Positions 33,785 through 40,924 of a DNA stretch of 63,972 nucleotides are shown in pieces. The notes beneath the pieces were generated by a model. It did no database searches and was not told the origin of the DNA. It saw nothing but the letters and a program-made list of their open reading frames with translations. The stretch is from CAINOH01 sp041663565 (GTDB lineage Archaea > Micrarchaeota > Micrarchaeia > Norongarragalinales > CAINOH01). Position 1 is the first letter of the stretch, and each line of letters starts with the position of its first letter. The DNA lies in assembly GCA_041663565.1 (NCBI GenBank), contig JBAYMJ010000005.1, forward strand, positions 1-63,972, read 5' to 3'. The translations under genes were made by a program, and so were the position numbers.

Positions 33785-33950
33785 TTGACGTTATTTGATA
33801 GATATAATTCTGAGGACGCGATTACGTGGCACGGCACCAGCTTTACAGACGTGAAACGCCCGTTTCAGGCTGCGTTTTTACGTGGCACTTTGAATATATA
33901 CCAAAACCGACATGCCACGTAATCGAAAAGTCCGGGATTCACGTGGCACA
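33785..33950. promoter_or_regulatory. regulatory module 3: ACGTGGCA repeats
   Basis: Box gatataattc at 33801. It has four copies of ACGTGGCA: 33824, 33880, 33913 (inverted) and 33941. The TATA box gaatatatacc (33892) lies between an inverted pair. A separate 16-base palindrome TGAAACG-CC-CGTTTCA is at 33852-33867. The boxes of modules 1, 2 and 3 are spaced 175 and 176 bases apart. Confidence 0.65.
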
Positions 33951-34249
33951 CACGGGAAAAATCAGCTTACCTTCAGCATCTTTGGGACTTCAAACCAGAT
34001 TACGCTGGCAACCGCAGCGATTATGCAGTAACCGATTTCAGAGGTTGCAAGCGACCCGAACTTGAATATCTGGCCAGGAAGTTCAGGCAATTGGAGAAAG
34101 ACTTCGCCAAAGTCTACATCTTGGTCACGAACAAGAAGCTGAAATACAAGTACACCAAGTACGGCGAGGTCGTGACCAGGGGAACGCTTAGGAAAACGAT
34201 AAGGCAGTTTTTCCGAATCAGAACGCCGGAAAAGCAGCCTGAGATATAG
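33923..34249 (+). pseudogene. open frame without start codon, probable gene remnant
   Basis: About 108 codons are open from a stop at 33920 to TAG at 34249, with protein-like composition: HLWDFKPDYAGNRSDYAV, then RPELEYLARKFRQLEKDF, then KVYILVTNKKLKYKYTKYG. No ATG or GTG lies near its beginning; the first TTG is at 34091 and leaves only 52 codons. Either the 5' end was lost, or a short protein starts at TTG. It begins inside module 3, so the module may have been a promoter for it. Family not recognised. Confidence 0.45.
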
Positions 34250-34256
34250 GTTCAGG

Positions 34257-34390
34257 TAGGGGGGTGTATACATATGGAGTTGGTTAGGGGTTAGAAAATT
34301 GGGGCGTTCCACGAATGGGAGCAGACCCCTAAAAGGCGATAATTTAGGGGTTAGTAAAACGCGATTTCACTTACCCTAAAATTTAACGGC
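34257..34390. promoter_or_regulatory. motif block 4: TTAGGGG repeats
   Basis: Gene-free stretch with four copies of TTAGGGG or its complement: 34284, 34326 (inverted), 34344 and 34374 (inverted, one C shorter). Two are in the longer form TTAGGGGTTAG, 60 bases apart. An AT-rich ccctaaaatttaac lies at the right end. It resembles modules 1-3 in having its own motif, but the gatataattc box is missing. Function unknown. Confidence 0.45.
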
Positions 34391-34397
34391 AAATCAC

Positions 34398-34931
34398 CTA
34401 ACCGCCGCAACCGCAACTTCCACTTGAGGCAGGAACAGCAACCGTGTTTGTCGGGACACTTCCGGCCCCGTCCTCTACTACGAGCTTTCCGCCACCCATT
34501 CCCATGGAGCAGGTGATTGGGTATGTTCCAGCTTTGTCTGCAGTAAACTCAATGACATTGTCGCCCGCAACAATCCGTTTGCTTATCCCGTATCCTCCTA
34601 TGGTGACTGATGCCATGCAGCCCCGCAGTGTACTAGTGTCGCCCTCAAGCCGCACAACCGTCCCCTGCTTCACCCGTATTTCACTTGGGGTGTAACGCGT
34701 CCCGTCGAATCCGAACTTCACTATAGTCGGTTGATCAACGGCATCAGTGGCCGATGCAGAAGGAACGGTTATTGCAGAGGTAATCACATCAATTTTTTTC
34801 AAAGGCGGGGTGGTTGGGCCTTGCAAGGCGGCTTGCGCACCGGTTGCAGGTGCGCCTGGTGGATGGAAAGCCATCACAAGTCCGAACGATGCCGCTAAAA
34901 GCAATATCGTGGCAAAGATCAAAGGTTTCAT
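34398..34931 (-). CDS. exported cupredoxin-like copper protein 1
   Basis: Protein of 177 residues with an N-terminal signal or anchor helix (MKPLIFATILLLAASFGLV), a linker, then a cupredoxin beta-barrel at about 65-152. Likely metal ligands are Cys105 (LRGCMAS) and the loop ITCSMGMGGGKLVVE (Cys141, Met143, Met145). Related FTCGMGM-type cupredoxins often accompany CopA. The tail ends GSCGCGG, adding two Cys. Last gene of the minus-strand copper operon; it likely binds copper outside the cell. Confidence 0.85.
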   Translation of the reverse strand: MKPLIFATILLLAASFGLVMAFHPPGAPATGAQAALQGPTTPPLKKIDVITSAITVPSASATDAVDQPTIVKFGFDGTRYTPSEIRVKQGTVVRLEGDTSTLRGCMASVTIGGYGISKRIVAGDNVIEFTADKAGTYPITCSMGMGGGKLVVEDGAGSVPTNTVAVPASSGSCGCGG

Positions 34932-34948
34932 TGCAAAATCATCTCTCT

Positions 34949-35764
34949 TTAGTTCAACTGATTTTCATTTAAGGGCAAAAAATGAATCATGTCGATTACG
35001 GTGCCAGTCGGCTTGAGCACGCCCACTACTATGACGTCCTTTCCGAAGAACCCGCGGATGATGTCACCGGTTCTTGAGAACAGCTTCTCATCCCTCATGA
35101 CTTTGGCCTCGTCCGACCCAATCACAAGCGGGTACAAAGTCTCTCCCCCGAACTCATGCTCCTTATAATCAGCTGGTGTGCCTTCCGCAAATTCCATCGA
35201 GGGAAGCCGGAAAGTCGAATTCGGAGCCTCGTTGATGCCGATGACGTAGAAGACTTTGGTCATATTTTTGTCGTTTTGCTTGAGGTATATCCGATTCGTC
35301 TGGCCGTTAATCTTGTCAAACTTGTCGCGGTCAAGGAAGTGGAACATGTCCGCGGGAGTATTGGTCTTTTGCAGCACTCCGCCCACTATTACGTCTGTCC
35401 CAAAGAAACTCAGGATGTTGTCGCCAGCCTTTGCGAACAGATTTTCCTTGCGCATCATCTGCGCTTCTGAAAACCCGATGACCACGCTGTCCCCATCGGG
35501 TATGCTGTCGCCCTCAACAACCGGCATCTTTGCCATCGTGTTGACTTTTGCGTTCGCGAATACCTTGAGGACTCCTTCGGGGGTCGTCGCGGCCTTGAGG
35601 CGGATGCCCCCAAAAAGCGCAGTATTCTCCCCTTTCTGCGCGGCAGCCATCCCGCCTTCCGAGAGGCTTCCCTGGAATACATATGCGCCGCCAAGTACCA
35701 CTATTATCAACAGGGAAAATAGCAGTCCCTTGCCGTTCTTGTTAATGAAACCCATGATATCCAT
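34949..35764 (-). CDS. membrane-anchored protein with two repeated domains
   Basis: About 271 residues. One N-terminal anchor helix (LLFSLLIIVVLGGAYVF) is followed by an external part containing a duplicated unit. The units compare as VVIGFSEAQMMRKENLFAKAG..FFGTDVIVGGVL and LVIGSDEAKVMRDEKLFSRTG..FFGKDVIVVGVL, each ending in an IDMIHFL-type stretch. No named family is recognised. GAGGTG lies 7 bases before the ATG at 35764. Located between copA and a cupredoxin gene in one operon, it is probably an extracytoplasmic metal-handling factor. Confidence 0.7.
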   Translation of the reverse strand: MDIMGFINKNGKGLLFSLLIIVVLGGAYVFQGSLSEGGMAAAQKGENTALFGGIRLKAATTPEGVLKVFANAKVNTMAKMPVVEGDSIPDGDSVVIGFSEAQMMRKENLFAKAGDNILSFFGTDVIVGGVLQKTNTPADMFHFLDRDKFDKINGQTNRIYLKQNDKNMTKVFYVIGINEAPNSTFRLPSMEFAEGTPADYKEHEFGGETLYPLVIGSDEAKVMRDEKLFSRTGDIIRGFFGKDVIVVGVLKPTGTVIDMIHFLPLNENQLN

Positions 35765-35788
35765 CTTTCTGCACCTCAACCCAATTCG

Positions 35789-37975
35789 CTATACCTTCAT
35801 CCACCGCAGTGTAAGCGCGTTGACTACCACGGAAACGGATGACATTGCCATCGCGCCACCTGCAATGATTGGCGACAAAAGCCAGCCAGTGAACGGGTAA
35901 AGCAATCCTGCCGCTATCGGAATTCCTGCCACGTTGTAGACCATTGCCCAGAAGAACCCCTGCTGAATCTTGCCCATTGTTGCCCTGCCAAGCCGTATGG
36001 CCTTCGGCACGGACGAGACGTCGGACTTTACCAGCACCACATCCCCGCTTTCAATTGCGATGTCGCTTCCGCTTCCCATCGCGATGCCCAAATCAGCCTG
36101 CGCAAGAGCCGGTGCGTCATTTATGCCGTCACCTACCATCGCAACCTTGTCACCATTTGACTGGAGCTTCTTGATTTGGTTTGCCTTGTCAGCAGGAAGC
36201 ACCTCGGCAATCACGTTCTCGATGCCTACGTTGTGGGCAACCGCCTTCGCAGTGCGTTCGTTGTCTCCGGTGAGAAGCCAGACCGTCAGCCCGAGCGACT
36301 TGAGTTCTGCAACTGTCTCCTTCGCATTTTCCTTAATCGGGTCCGCTACTGCAAGGATGCCTGCGATTGTCTTTCCTGAACATAATATCATCACGGTCTT
36401 GCCGTCTTCCTCAAGCGAGGAAATCCTGTCCGACAATTCTGCACTGACCCTGGCTCCAGCTGAGGATGCCATCTTCCGGTTGCCAAAGGAAACGTGTTTC
36501 CCGCCAATCACGGCAGTTACCCCTTGTCCTGGCACGGCCTTGAATTTATTGGACGGAAAAAGATGGAGCTTTCCCTTTTCTGCAGCTGCCAAAATCGCGC
36601 CTGCAAGCGTGTGCTCCGAGCTTTTCTCGATACTTGCCGCAAGCAGGAGCACCTTCTTTTCGCTGAAATCCTTTGCAATCGAAATTATTTCGGTGACTGC
36701 AGGCTTGCCTATTGTAAGCGTCCCAGTCTTGTCAAACACAACTGCCTTGACCTTGTGCGTATTCTCAAGAGCCTCGGCGTTCTTGAAAAGGATGCCGCGT
36801 TGCGCTCCCATACCTGAACCCACCATTATTGCAGTGGGGGTCGCAAGGCCGAGCGCGCACGGGCAGGCGATTATCAGCACCGAGACAGCGATAAGCAAGG
36901 CGAACGAAAACGTTGAGCCAAGAAGGAAATACCACACTGAGAAAGAAAGCAGCGCCAGCACTATGACGATTGGCACGAAAACCCCGCTGATCTGGTCGGC
37001 AAAGCGCTGGATTGGCGCCCGGCTTGACTGCGCCTCTTCAACCAGGCGGACTATGCGAAGCAAGGCGGTATCCTCGCCGACCTTGTCGGCTTTTGCCTTG
37101 AGGAAACCATTCCCATTTATGGTTGCGCCATAGACGCGGCTTGACTTGAGCTTCTCAACGGGCATGCTTTCTCCAGTTAACATCGACTCGTCAACTGAGG
37201 AGTGGCCTTCGATTACCGCACCATCGGTCGGGATTTTCTCGCCCGGTTTGATGACCATTATGTCGCCAATCTGGATTTGCGAGGCGTCGATTGTAAGCTC
37301 CTGCTTGTTGCGGATGACCGTCGCCTTCTTTGGCGCAAGCTCAAGGAGCTTGCGTATGGCATCGGAAGCCCTGCCCTTCGCCATCGCTTCAAGGTATTTT
37401 CCAAGGACAACAAGAGTAATCAAGACCGCGCTGGTTTCGAAATACTGTTCAGGGACTATCCCGAACAAAGCGCCTACACTATATATGTAGGCGGCGCTGG
37501 TGCCTACTGCGATGAGGGTATCCATTGACGCGGACTTGTTGCGTGCAGCCGCGATTGCGCCCTGATAGAATGGGAAGCCGACGACGAACTGGACAAGGGT
37601 TGCAAGCACGAACAGGATTGGAAGCCTGAATGGGAAGTCCATCAGGAACATTCCCAAAATGAAAGCCGGAATGGAAAGCAGTCCGCCAAAGACAAGCCTT
37701 TGGGAAAGGTCGGACAGCTCCTGCCTGCGAAGTTCCTTTTCGTCCTCGATTGAGAACCCGACGCTCGCTTTGTACCCGAGGGAGATTATCCTTGCGACAA
37801 GGGCGTCATCACTGGCCTGCGACTCGTCGTACTCGACCTTCGCCCTTCCCGTAGCGTAGTTTACCGTTGCGCTTTTCACACCAGGAACTTTCAGAAGTCC
37901 CCTAGTGATGAGGGTAGAGCACGACGCGCAGTGCATGCCGTTGATTGTGATGTCCGCCTTCCTTATCATAAGCAT
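35789..37975 (-). CDS. copA: Cu(+)-exporting P1B-type ATPase CopA
   Basis: Copper efflux ATPase of 728 residues. It has an N-terminal heavy-metal-associated domain with GMHCASC, eight transmembrane helices, the actuator loop with TGESMP, the membrane metal site ACPCALGLATPTA (about 369), the phosphorylation site DKTGTLT (about 411), and GDGINDAPALAQADLG (about 613). The CPC form and this helix context are typical of Cu(I) transport. ATG at 37975 or 37969; upstream in-frame residues are translated from the copZ region. It lies 8 bases after a CopZ-like gene. Confidence 0.95.
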   Translation of the reverse strand: MLMIRKADITINGMHCASCSTLITRGLLKVPGVKSATVNYATGRAKVEYDESQASDDALVARIISLGYKASVGFSIEDEKELRRQELSDLSQRLVFGGLLSIPAFILGMFLMDFPFRLPILFVLATLVQFVVGFPFYQGAIAAARNKSASMDTLIAVGTSAAYIYSVGALFGIVPEQYFETSAVLITLVVLGKYLEAMAKGRASDAIRKLLELAPKKATVIRNKQELTIDASQIQIGDIMVIKPGEKIPTDGAVIEGHSSVDESMLTGESMPVEKLKSSRVYGATINGNGFLKAKADKVGEDTALLRIVRLVEEAQSSRAPIQRFADQISGVFVPIVIVLALLSFSVWYFLLGSTFSFALLIAVSVLIIACPCALGLATPTAIMVGSGMGAQRGILFKNAEALENTHKVKAVVFDKTGTLTIGKPAVTEIISIAKDFSEKKVLLLAASIEKSSEHTLAGAILAAAEKGKLHLFPSNKFKAVPGQGVTAVIGGKHVSFGNRKMASSAGARVSAELSDRISSLEEDGKTVMILCSGKTIAGILAVADPIKENAKETVAELKSLGLTVWLLTGDNERTAKAVAHNVGIENVIAEVLPADKANQIKKLQSNGDKVAMVGDGINDAPALAQADLGIAMGSGSDIAIESGDVVLVKSDVSSVPKAIRLGRATMGKIQQGFFWAMVYNVAGIPIAAGLLYPFTGWLLSPIIAGGAMAMSSVSVVVNALTLRWMKV

Positions 37976-37983
37976 TAACCTCT

Positions 37984-38184
37984 TTACCCGCTGACCGGGT
38001 AGCCTTCCGCAATTATCGCCGCCTTGATTGACGACTCGGTCGCCGGAGTGCCAAAATCGACAGCAACATTGCCGGACTTGCTGTCGGCCTTGACGTGTTT
38101 TACTCCGGGCAGGTCGCCAACAGCCATTTCGACGATTTTCTCGCACGAACCGCAGTGCATCTTGACTTTGAATGACATCTTCAT
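37984..38184 (-). CDS. CopZ-like HMA copper chaperone 1
   Basis: Sixty-six residues, a single heavy-metal-associated domain: KMHCGSC metal-binding Cys pair near residue 11, KADSKSGNVAVDFGTPAT strand-turn, and EGYPVSG ending. It would carry Cu(I) in the cytoplasm to CopA, whose gene follows 8 bases later. It is a close paralog of the gene just upstream. Confidence 0.9.
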   Translation of the reverse strand: MKMSFKVKMHCGSCEKIVEMAVGDLPGVKHVKADSKSGNVAVDFGTPATESSIKAAIIAEGYPVSG

Positions 38185-38241
38185 CTGTTAATCACCTTGA
38201 ACAATGGACCGACAACCGCCCGAACGCCGCCTGCGAGACAG

Positions 38242-38442
38242 TCATCCGTTAATCGGATAGCCTTCGGAGATTATCACCGACTCAATCCAGGACCGGGTCG
38301 CAGGAGTGCCGAAATCGACGCTGAGCTTCCCCGACCTCTTGTTGGCATTCACGGAATTGACCCCGTCCATCCAACCCACTGCCATCTCCAGTATCTTCTC
38401 GCAGGAGGCGCAATGCATGCTTACCTTGAACGACGCCCTCAT
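38242..38442 (-). CDS. CopZ-like HMA copper chaperone 2
   Basis: Sixty-six-residue HMA-domain protein: SMHCASCEKILEMAVGW, GKLSVDFGTPATRSW, EGYPING. It is tandemly duplicated with the next gene. It is the first gene of the copper operon: GGTGA lies 7 bases before the ATG and a TATA box catatataaatttg is about 45 bases upstream in the region shared with the divergent PadR-type regulator. Confidence 0.9.
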   Translation of the reverse strand: MRASFKVSMHCASCEKILEMAVGWMDGVNSVNANKRSGKLSVDFGTPATRSWIESVIISEGYPING

Positions 38443-38514
38443 GTTTGCTCACCTTGAACATTGTTTAGATATATACAAATTTATATATGTTATCATTTTG
38501 CGATATATATAAAT
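38443..38514. promoter_or_regulatory. divergent copper promoter region
   Basis: Very AT-rich 72 bases between the CopZ-like gene and the PadR-TRASH gene. An imperfect palindrome, ATATATA-CAAAT-TTATATAT, occupies 38468-38488. A second TATA box gatatatataaat at 38503 serves the plus strand. The regulator next door probably binds here and controls both operons. Confidence 0.5.
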
Positions 38515-38976
38515 ATGAATACGTCACCTAACATTGCTATGGACCTCCGTATAAACAGCATAACCAAGCTCACGATACTCCTTGCCTTGCGCAAGAACCC
38601 CATGCACGGCTACGGCCTGATGGACTCCGTGCAGACCGCCACAGGCATAAGGCCGGGACCTGCGCAGATTTACCCGTTCCTTTCGCAGCTTTCAAAGAAA
38701 AAGTACGTAAAAGCGGCTGCCAAGGGCGCGCGCGACAAGACCGTTTACGAGCTTACTGCAGAGGGCAAGCGTTTTACCGACGGTTTTACCGGCAAGATGG
38801 GCGTGCTGCTTGAGGGCGCGCTTGCGACGGGCATCACCGAATGCACGCATTGCTCGTGCAAGATTTTCGGAAAGCCCTACCTGCGTAAAATCGGCGGCCA
38901 CGAGTACGGCTTCTGCTGCCCTCACTGCGCCGAGAACTTCCTGGCAACAGGCGGCACGAAATCAAAGGTCAAGTGA
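38515..38976 (+). CDS. PadR-family regulator with TRASH metal-binding domain
   Basis: About 153 residues. An N-terminal PadR winged HTH (KLTILLALRKNPMHGYGLMD, then GPAQIYPFLSQLSKK) is fused to a C-terminal TRASH-like treble-clef domain with CTHCSC...YGFCCPHCAENF. The design suggests a repressor or activator that senses copper or another thiophilic metal through its Cys cluster. The start is ATG at 38515 or, given the second TATA box, ATG at 38539. Divergent from the copper operon it most likely controls. Confidence 0.88.
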   Translation: MNTSPNIAMDLRINSITKLTILLALRKNPMHGYGLMDSVQTATGIRPGPAQIYPFLSQLSKKKYVKAAAKGARDKTVYELTAEGKRFTDGFTGKMGVLLEGALATGITECTHCSCKIFGKPYLRKIGGHEYGFCCPHCAENFLATGGTKSKVK

Positions 38977-39004
38977 CAAGAGAATAACGTTCTGGTGAAG
39001 GAGT

Positions 39005-39457
39005 ATGAAAGTTTCAAAAGGAAAGATAATTGCAGCAATAATCGTCATTGCACTTGTTGCGGCCGCGGCATTCGTTTTCGCGGGACAGAAGGCATCGGCA
39101 AACACGGTTGTGACGCCGACCCCGATGGCAACAGTCAACCCCACGGCAACAGCATCGGCCGTACCAACTGCGACACCCACTCCGGGCAACGTCCAGGTAA
39201 TATCCATAAGGGCGCTTGCCAATGGCCAATACGACCACGAACAAATTACAGTCAACGCGGGCACGCCAGTAAGGCTTGACTTCTCAGCGGAGGCGAATGC
39301 AGGATGCGGAAAGCAGCTTGTGATGCGCGATTTTGGTGTCAGCCTGATAAGCAGGAACGGCGAAACCGTGTCGGCCACATTCACCCCTAAGGCCCCGGGA
39401 ACATTTACATACCAATGCGGCATGGGAATGTGGACGGGCACGCTGATAGTAAAATAA
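39005..39457 (+). CDS. exported cupredoxin-like copper protein 2
   Basis: Protein of 150 residues with an N-terminal membrane helix (IIAAIIVIALVAAAAFVFA), then a Thr/Pro/Ala-rich linker with repeated TPTP/TATA steps, probably glycosylated. The cupredoxin domain is at about 63-150, with Cys101 (AGCGKQLV) and YQCGMGMWTG (Cys138, Met140, Met142). The same ligand pattern occurs in the cupredoxin at 34.4 kb. Follows the PadR-TRASH gene by 28 bases, same operon. Confidence 0.88.
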   Translation: MKVSKGKIIAAIIVIALVAAAAFVFAGQKASANTVVTPTPMATVNPTATASAVPTATPTPGNVQVISIRALANGQYDHEQITVNAGTPVRLDFSAEANAGCGKQLVMRDFGVSLISRNGETVSATFTPKAPGTFTYQCGMGMWTGTLIVK

Positions 39458-39485
39458 TTGGATGGAATTACGAGGTATTGTGCTT

Positions 39486-40394
39486 ATGGAAAACACTGTT
39501 GAAAAAAAAGTCATTCTGGCAGGGCTTTCGTGCGACTCGTGCGTAAAGCTGATTTCACGCACCGCCAAAGGTCACGGTGTGATGGTCAAGTCCGCTGACG
39601 TTGAAAGCGGCGAATTTGTTTTTGAGGCCGGTTCTGAGCAGCAGATTGGCTCCCTTCTTGCCGAGCTTGAAGGCCAGGGGTATTCCCAGGGCAACAATTC
39701 CGGTCAGGCCAAAAGGGCAGCCCATTTTATCAAGGGCCTGTTCAACGGCAAGTTCTACAACGAGCTTGACATGATGTCAACTGCTTTTTTTGCGTTGGTA
39801 ATTTCAGCAATAGCCCAGTTTTTAGTGTTCTCATACTTGGGGGTAATGGACGTTTCCAAGCCCGCTATGCAGCTTGTAGTGTTCCTTGACATTTCCCTTG
39901 CCGCAATAGCCTTTTCCCTTTGGCACTTCTTCTCACTCAGACGCCAGGTGCCCTGCATGACCGGGATGATGGTAGGCATGACAGTTGGAATGATGGCGGG
40001 ATTCCTCGTAGGATACGTCTTCGGAGCAACCAATGGAATGTTCATCGGAAGCGTCATCGGGATGGCAGTCGGGATGTCGCTCGGCGCGTTCGCAGGAAAG
40101 TGCTGCGGGGTGATGGGAGTGATGGAAGGCCTGATGGGTGGCTTGATGGCCAGCACGATGGGCGCGATGCTGGCGGTCATGCTTCTGGCGGACAACCTCA
40201 TGTTGTTTACAGTGCTGCTGTTCGCGACCTGCCTGCTGATACTCCTTTTACTCCTTTACATGCTTGCAAAGGAATATGGCCCGGTCAAGCACGTGGAAAA
40301 CCACGCGGAAGTAATTGCAGTAATCGTCGCGGCATCGCTGATGCTGGGGCTGTTCGCGATAATCGGGCCGAAGGGAGCGATTTCGCTCGGATAA
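39486..40394 (+). CDS. HMA domain fused to Met/Gly-rich multi-pass membrane domain
   Basis: About 302 residues. An N-terminal HMA-like domain with LSCDSC (Cys 16 and 19) covers residues 8-75. A long membrane domain of about six to seven helices follows, with repeated Met-Gly patterns (GMMVGMTVGMMAG, GMAVGMSLGAFAG, GVMEGLMGGLMAS) and a KCCG pair. Met-rich helices with an HMA head suggest copper transfer across or within the membrane, but I know no characterised family with this fusion. Starts at ATG 39486 after GAGGT, or at ATG 39462. Confidence 0.8.
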   Translation: MENTVEKKVILAGLSCDSCVKLISRTAKGHGVMVKSADVESGEFVFEAGSEQQIGSLLAELEGQGYSQGNNSGQAKRAAHFIKGLFNGKFYNELDMMSTAFFALVISAIAQFLVFSYLGVMDVSKPAMQLVVFLDISLAAIAFSLWHFFSLRRQVPCMTGMMVGMTVGMMAGFLVGYVFGATNGMFIGSVIGMAVGMSLGAFAGKCCGVMGVMEGLMGGLMASTMGAMLAVMLLADNLMLFTVLLFATCLLILLLLLYMLAKEYGPVKHVENHAEVIAVIVAASLMLGLFAIIGPKGAISLG

Positions 40395-40645
40395 GCAGAA
40401 GGCAATACAGTCCCCCTGATGCGTGCACATGCTGAGGAAGGGGGATTGTATTTTTTCCCTGACTCTTAAGTGAGTAAAACATGATTGGAGCGGTTATCCT
40501 AGCAGGCATGCAAAAAATTTGCCAAAAGGAAACCCTGACGCCGCTTCTTCTCCCTATGGCCGAACTGCCCTTCGAACAAATTATTTGCCCGGCATTCGCC
40601 ATGAATAAATATAGGCCAATATAAATGCAATCAGGTGGTGTTGGG

Positions 40646-40918
40646 ATGGAGAAGGGTCAATCACTAAATGAGAAGGCCGCGGCAATATCGGGCGCCGTCA
40701 CTGGCAGCGTACTTCACCTGATTTTCGGCATGATGGTCTTAGCCGCTCCTGGTGCCTTGATGGGCTCATACCAGACGATGTACTACGGAATGATGCAGTT
40801 CGGAAATCCCGGTTTCGCCTTTGGCGGATGGATAATCAGCGCAATTATGGGCGCCATAGCAGGCGGATTCGTAGGCTGGCTGATTGCAGTCTCGTACAAC
40901 TGGGGACTCAAGGCTTAA
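40646..40918 (+). CDS. small membrane protein, DUF5676-like
   Basis: About 90 residues with two helices. The pattern FGNPGFAFGGWIISAIMGAIAGGFVGWL ending in a Y-N-W resembles DUF5676 proteins, which often sit in metal-resistance clusters. It has several Met residues (FGMM, YYGMMQFG) on the membrane face. TATA aataaatatagg at about 40603 suggests its own promoter, with the ATG at 40646 preferred. It lies 6 bases before the second P-type ATPase gene, so the two are probably co-transcribed. Confidence 0.7.
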   Translation: MEKGQSLNEKAAAISGAVTGSVLHLIFGMMVLAAPGALMGSYQTMYYGMMQFGNPGFAFGGWIISAIMGAIAGGFVGWLIAVSYNWGLKA

Positions 40919-40924
40919 GGACGA

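Noticed and set aside
33441..33950. Considered as a CRISPR array
   Set aside because: Repeats are 7-9 bases, irregularly spaced, and differ between blocks; no cas genes in the window.
33826..34065. 79-codon plus-strand frame
   Set aside because: Built largely from module 3 repeats in another frame; ends in low-quality sequence.
33962..34312. 116-codon minus-strand frame
   Set aside because: Opposite the more protein-like plus-strand frame and containing repeat motifs; no promoter or ribosome site.
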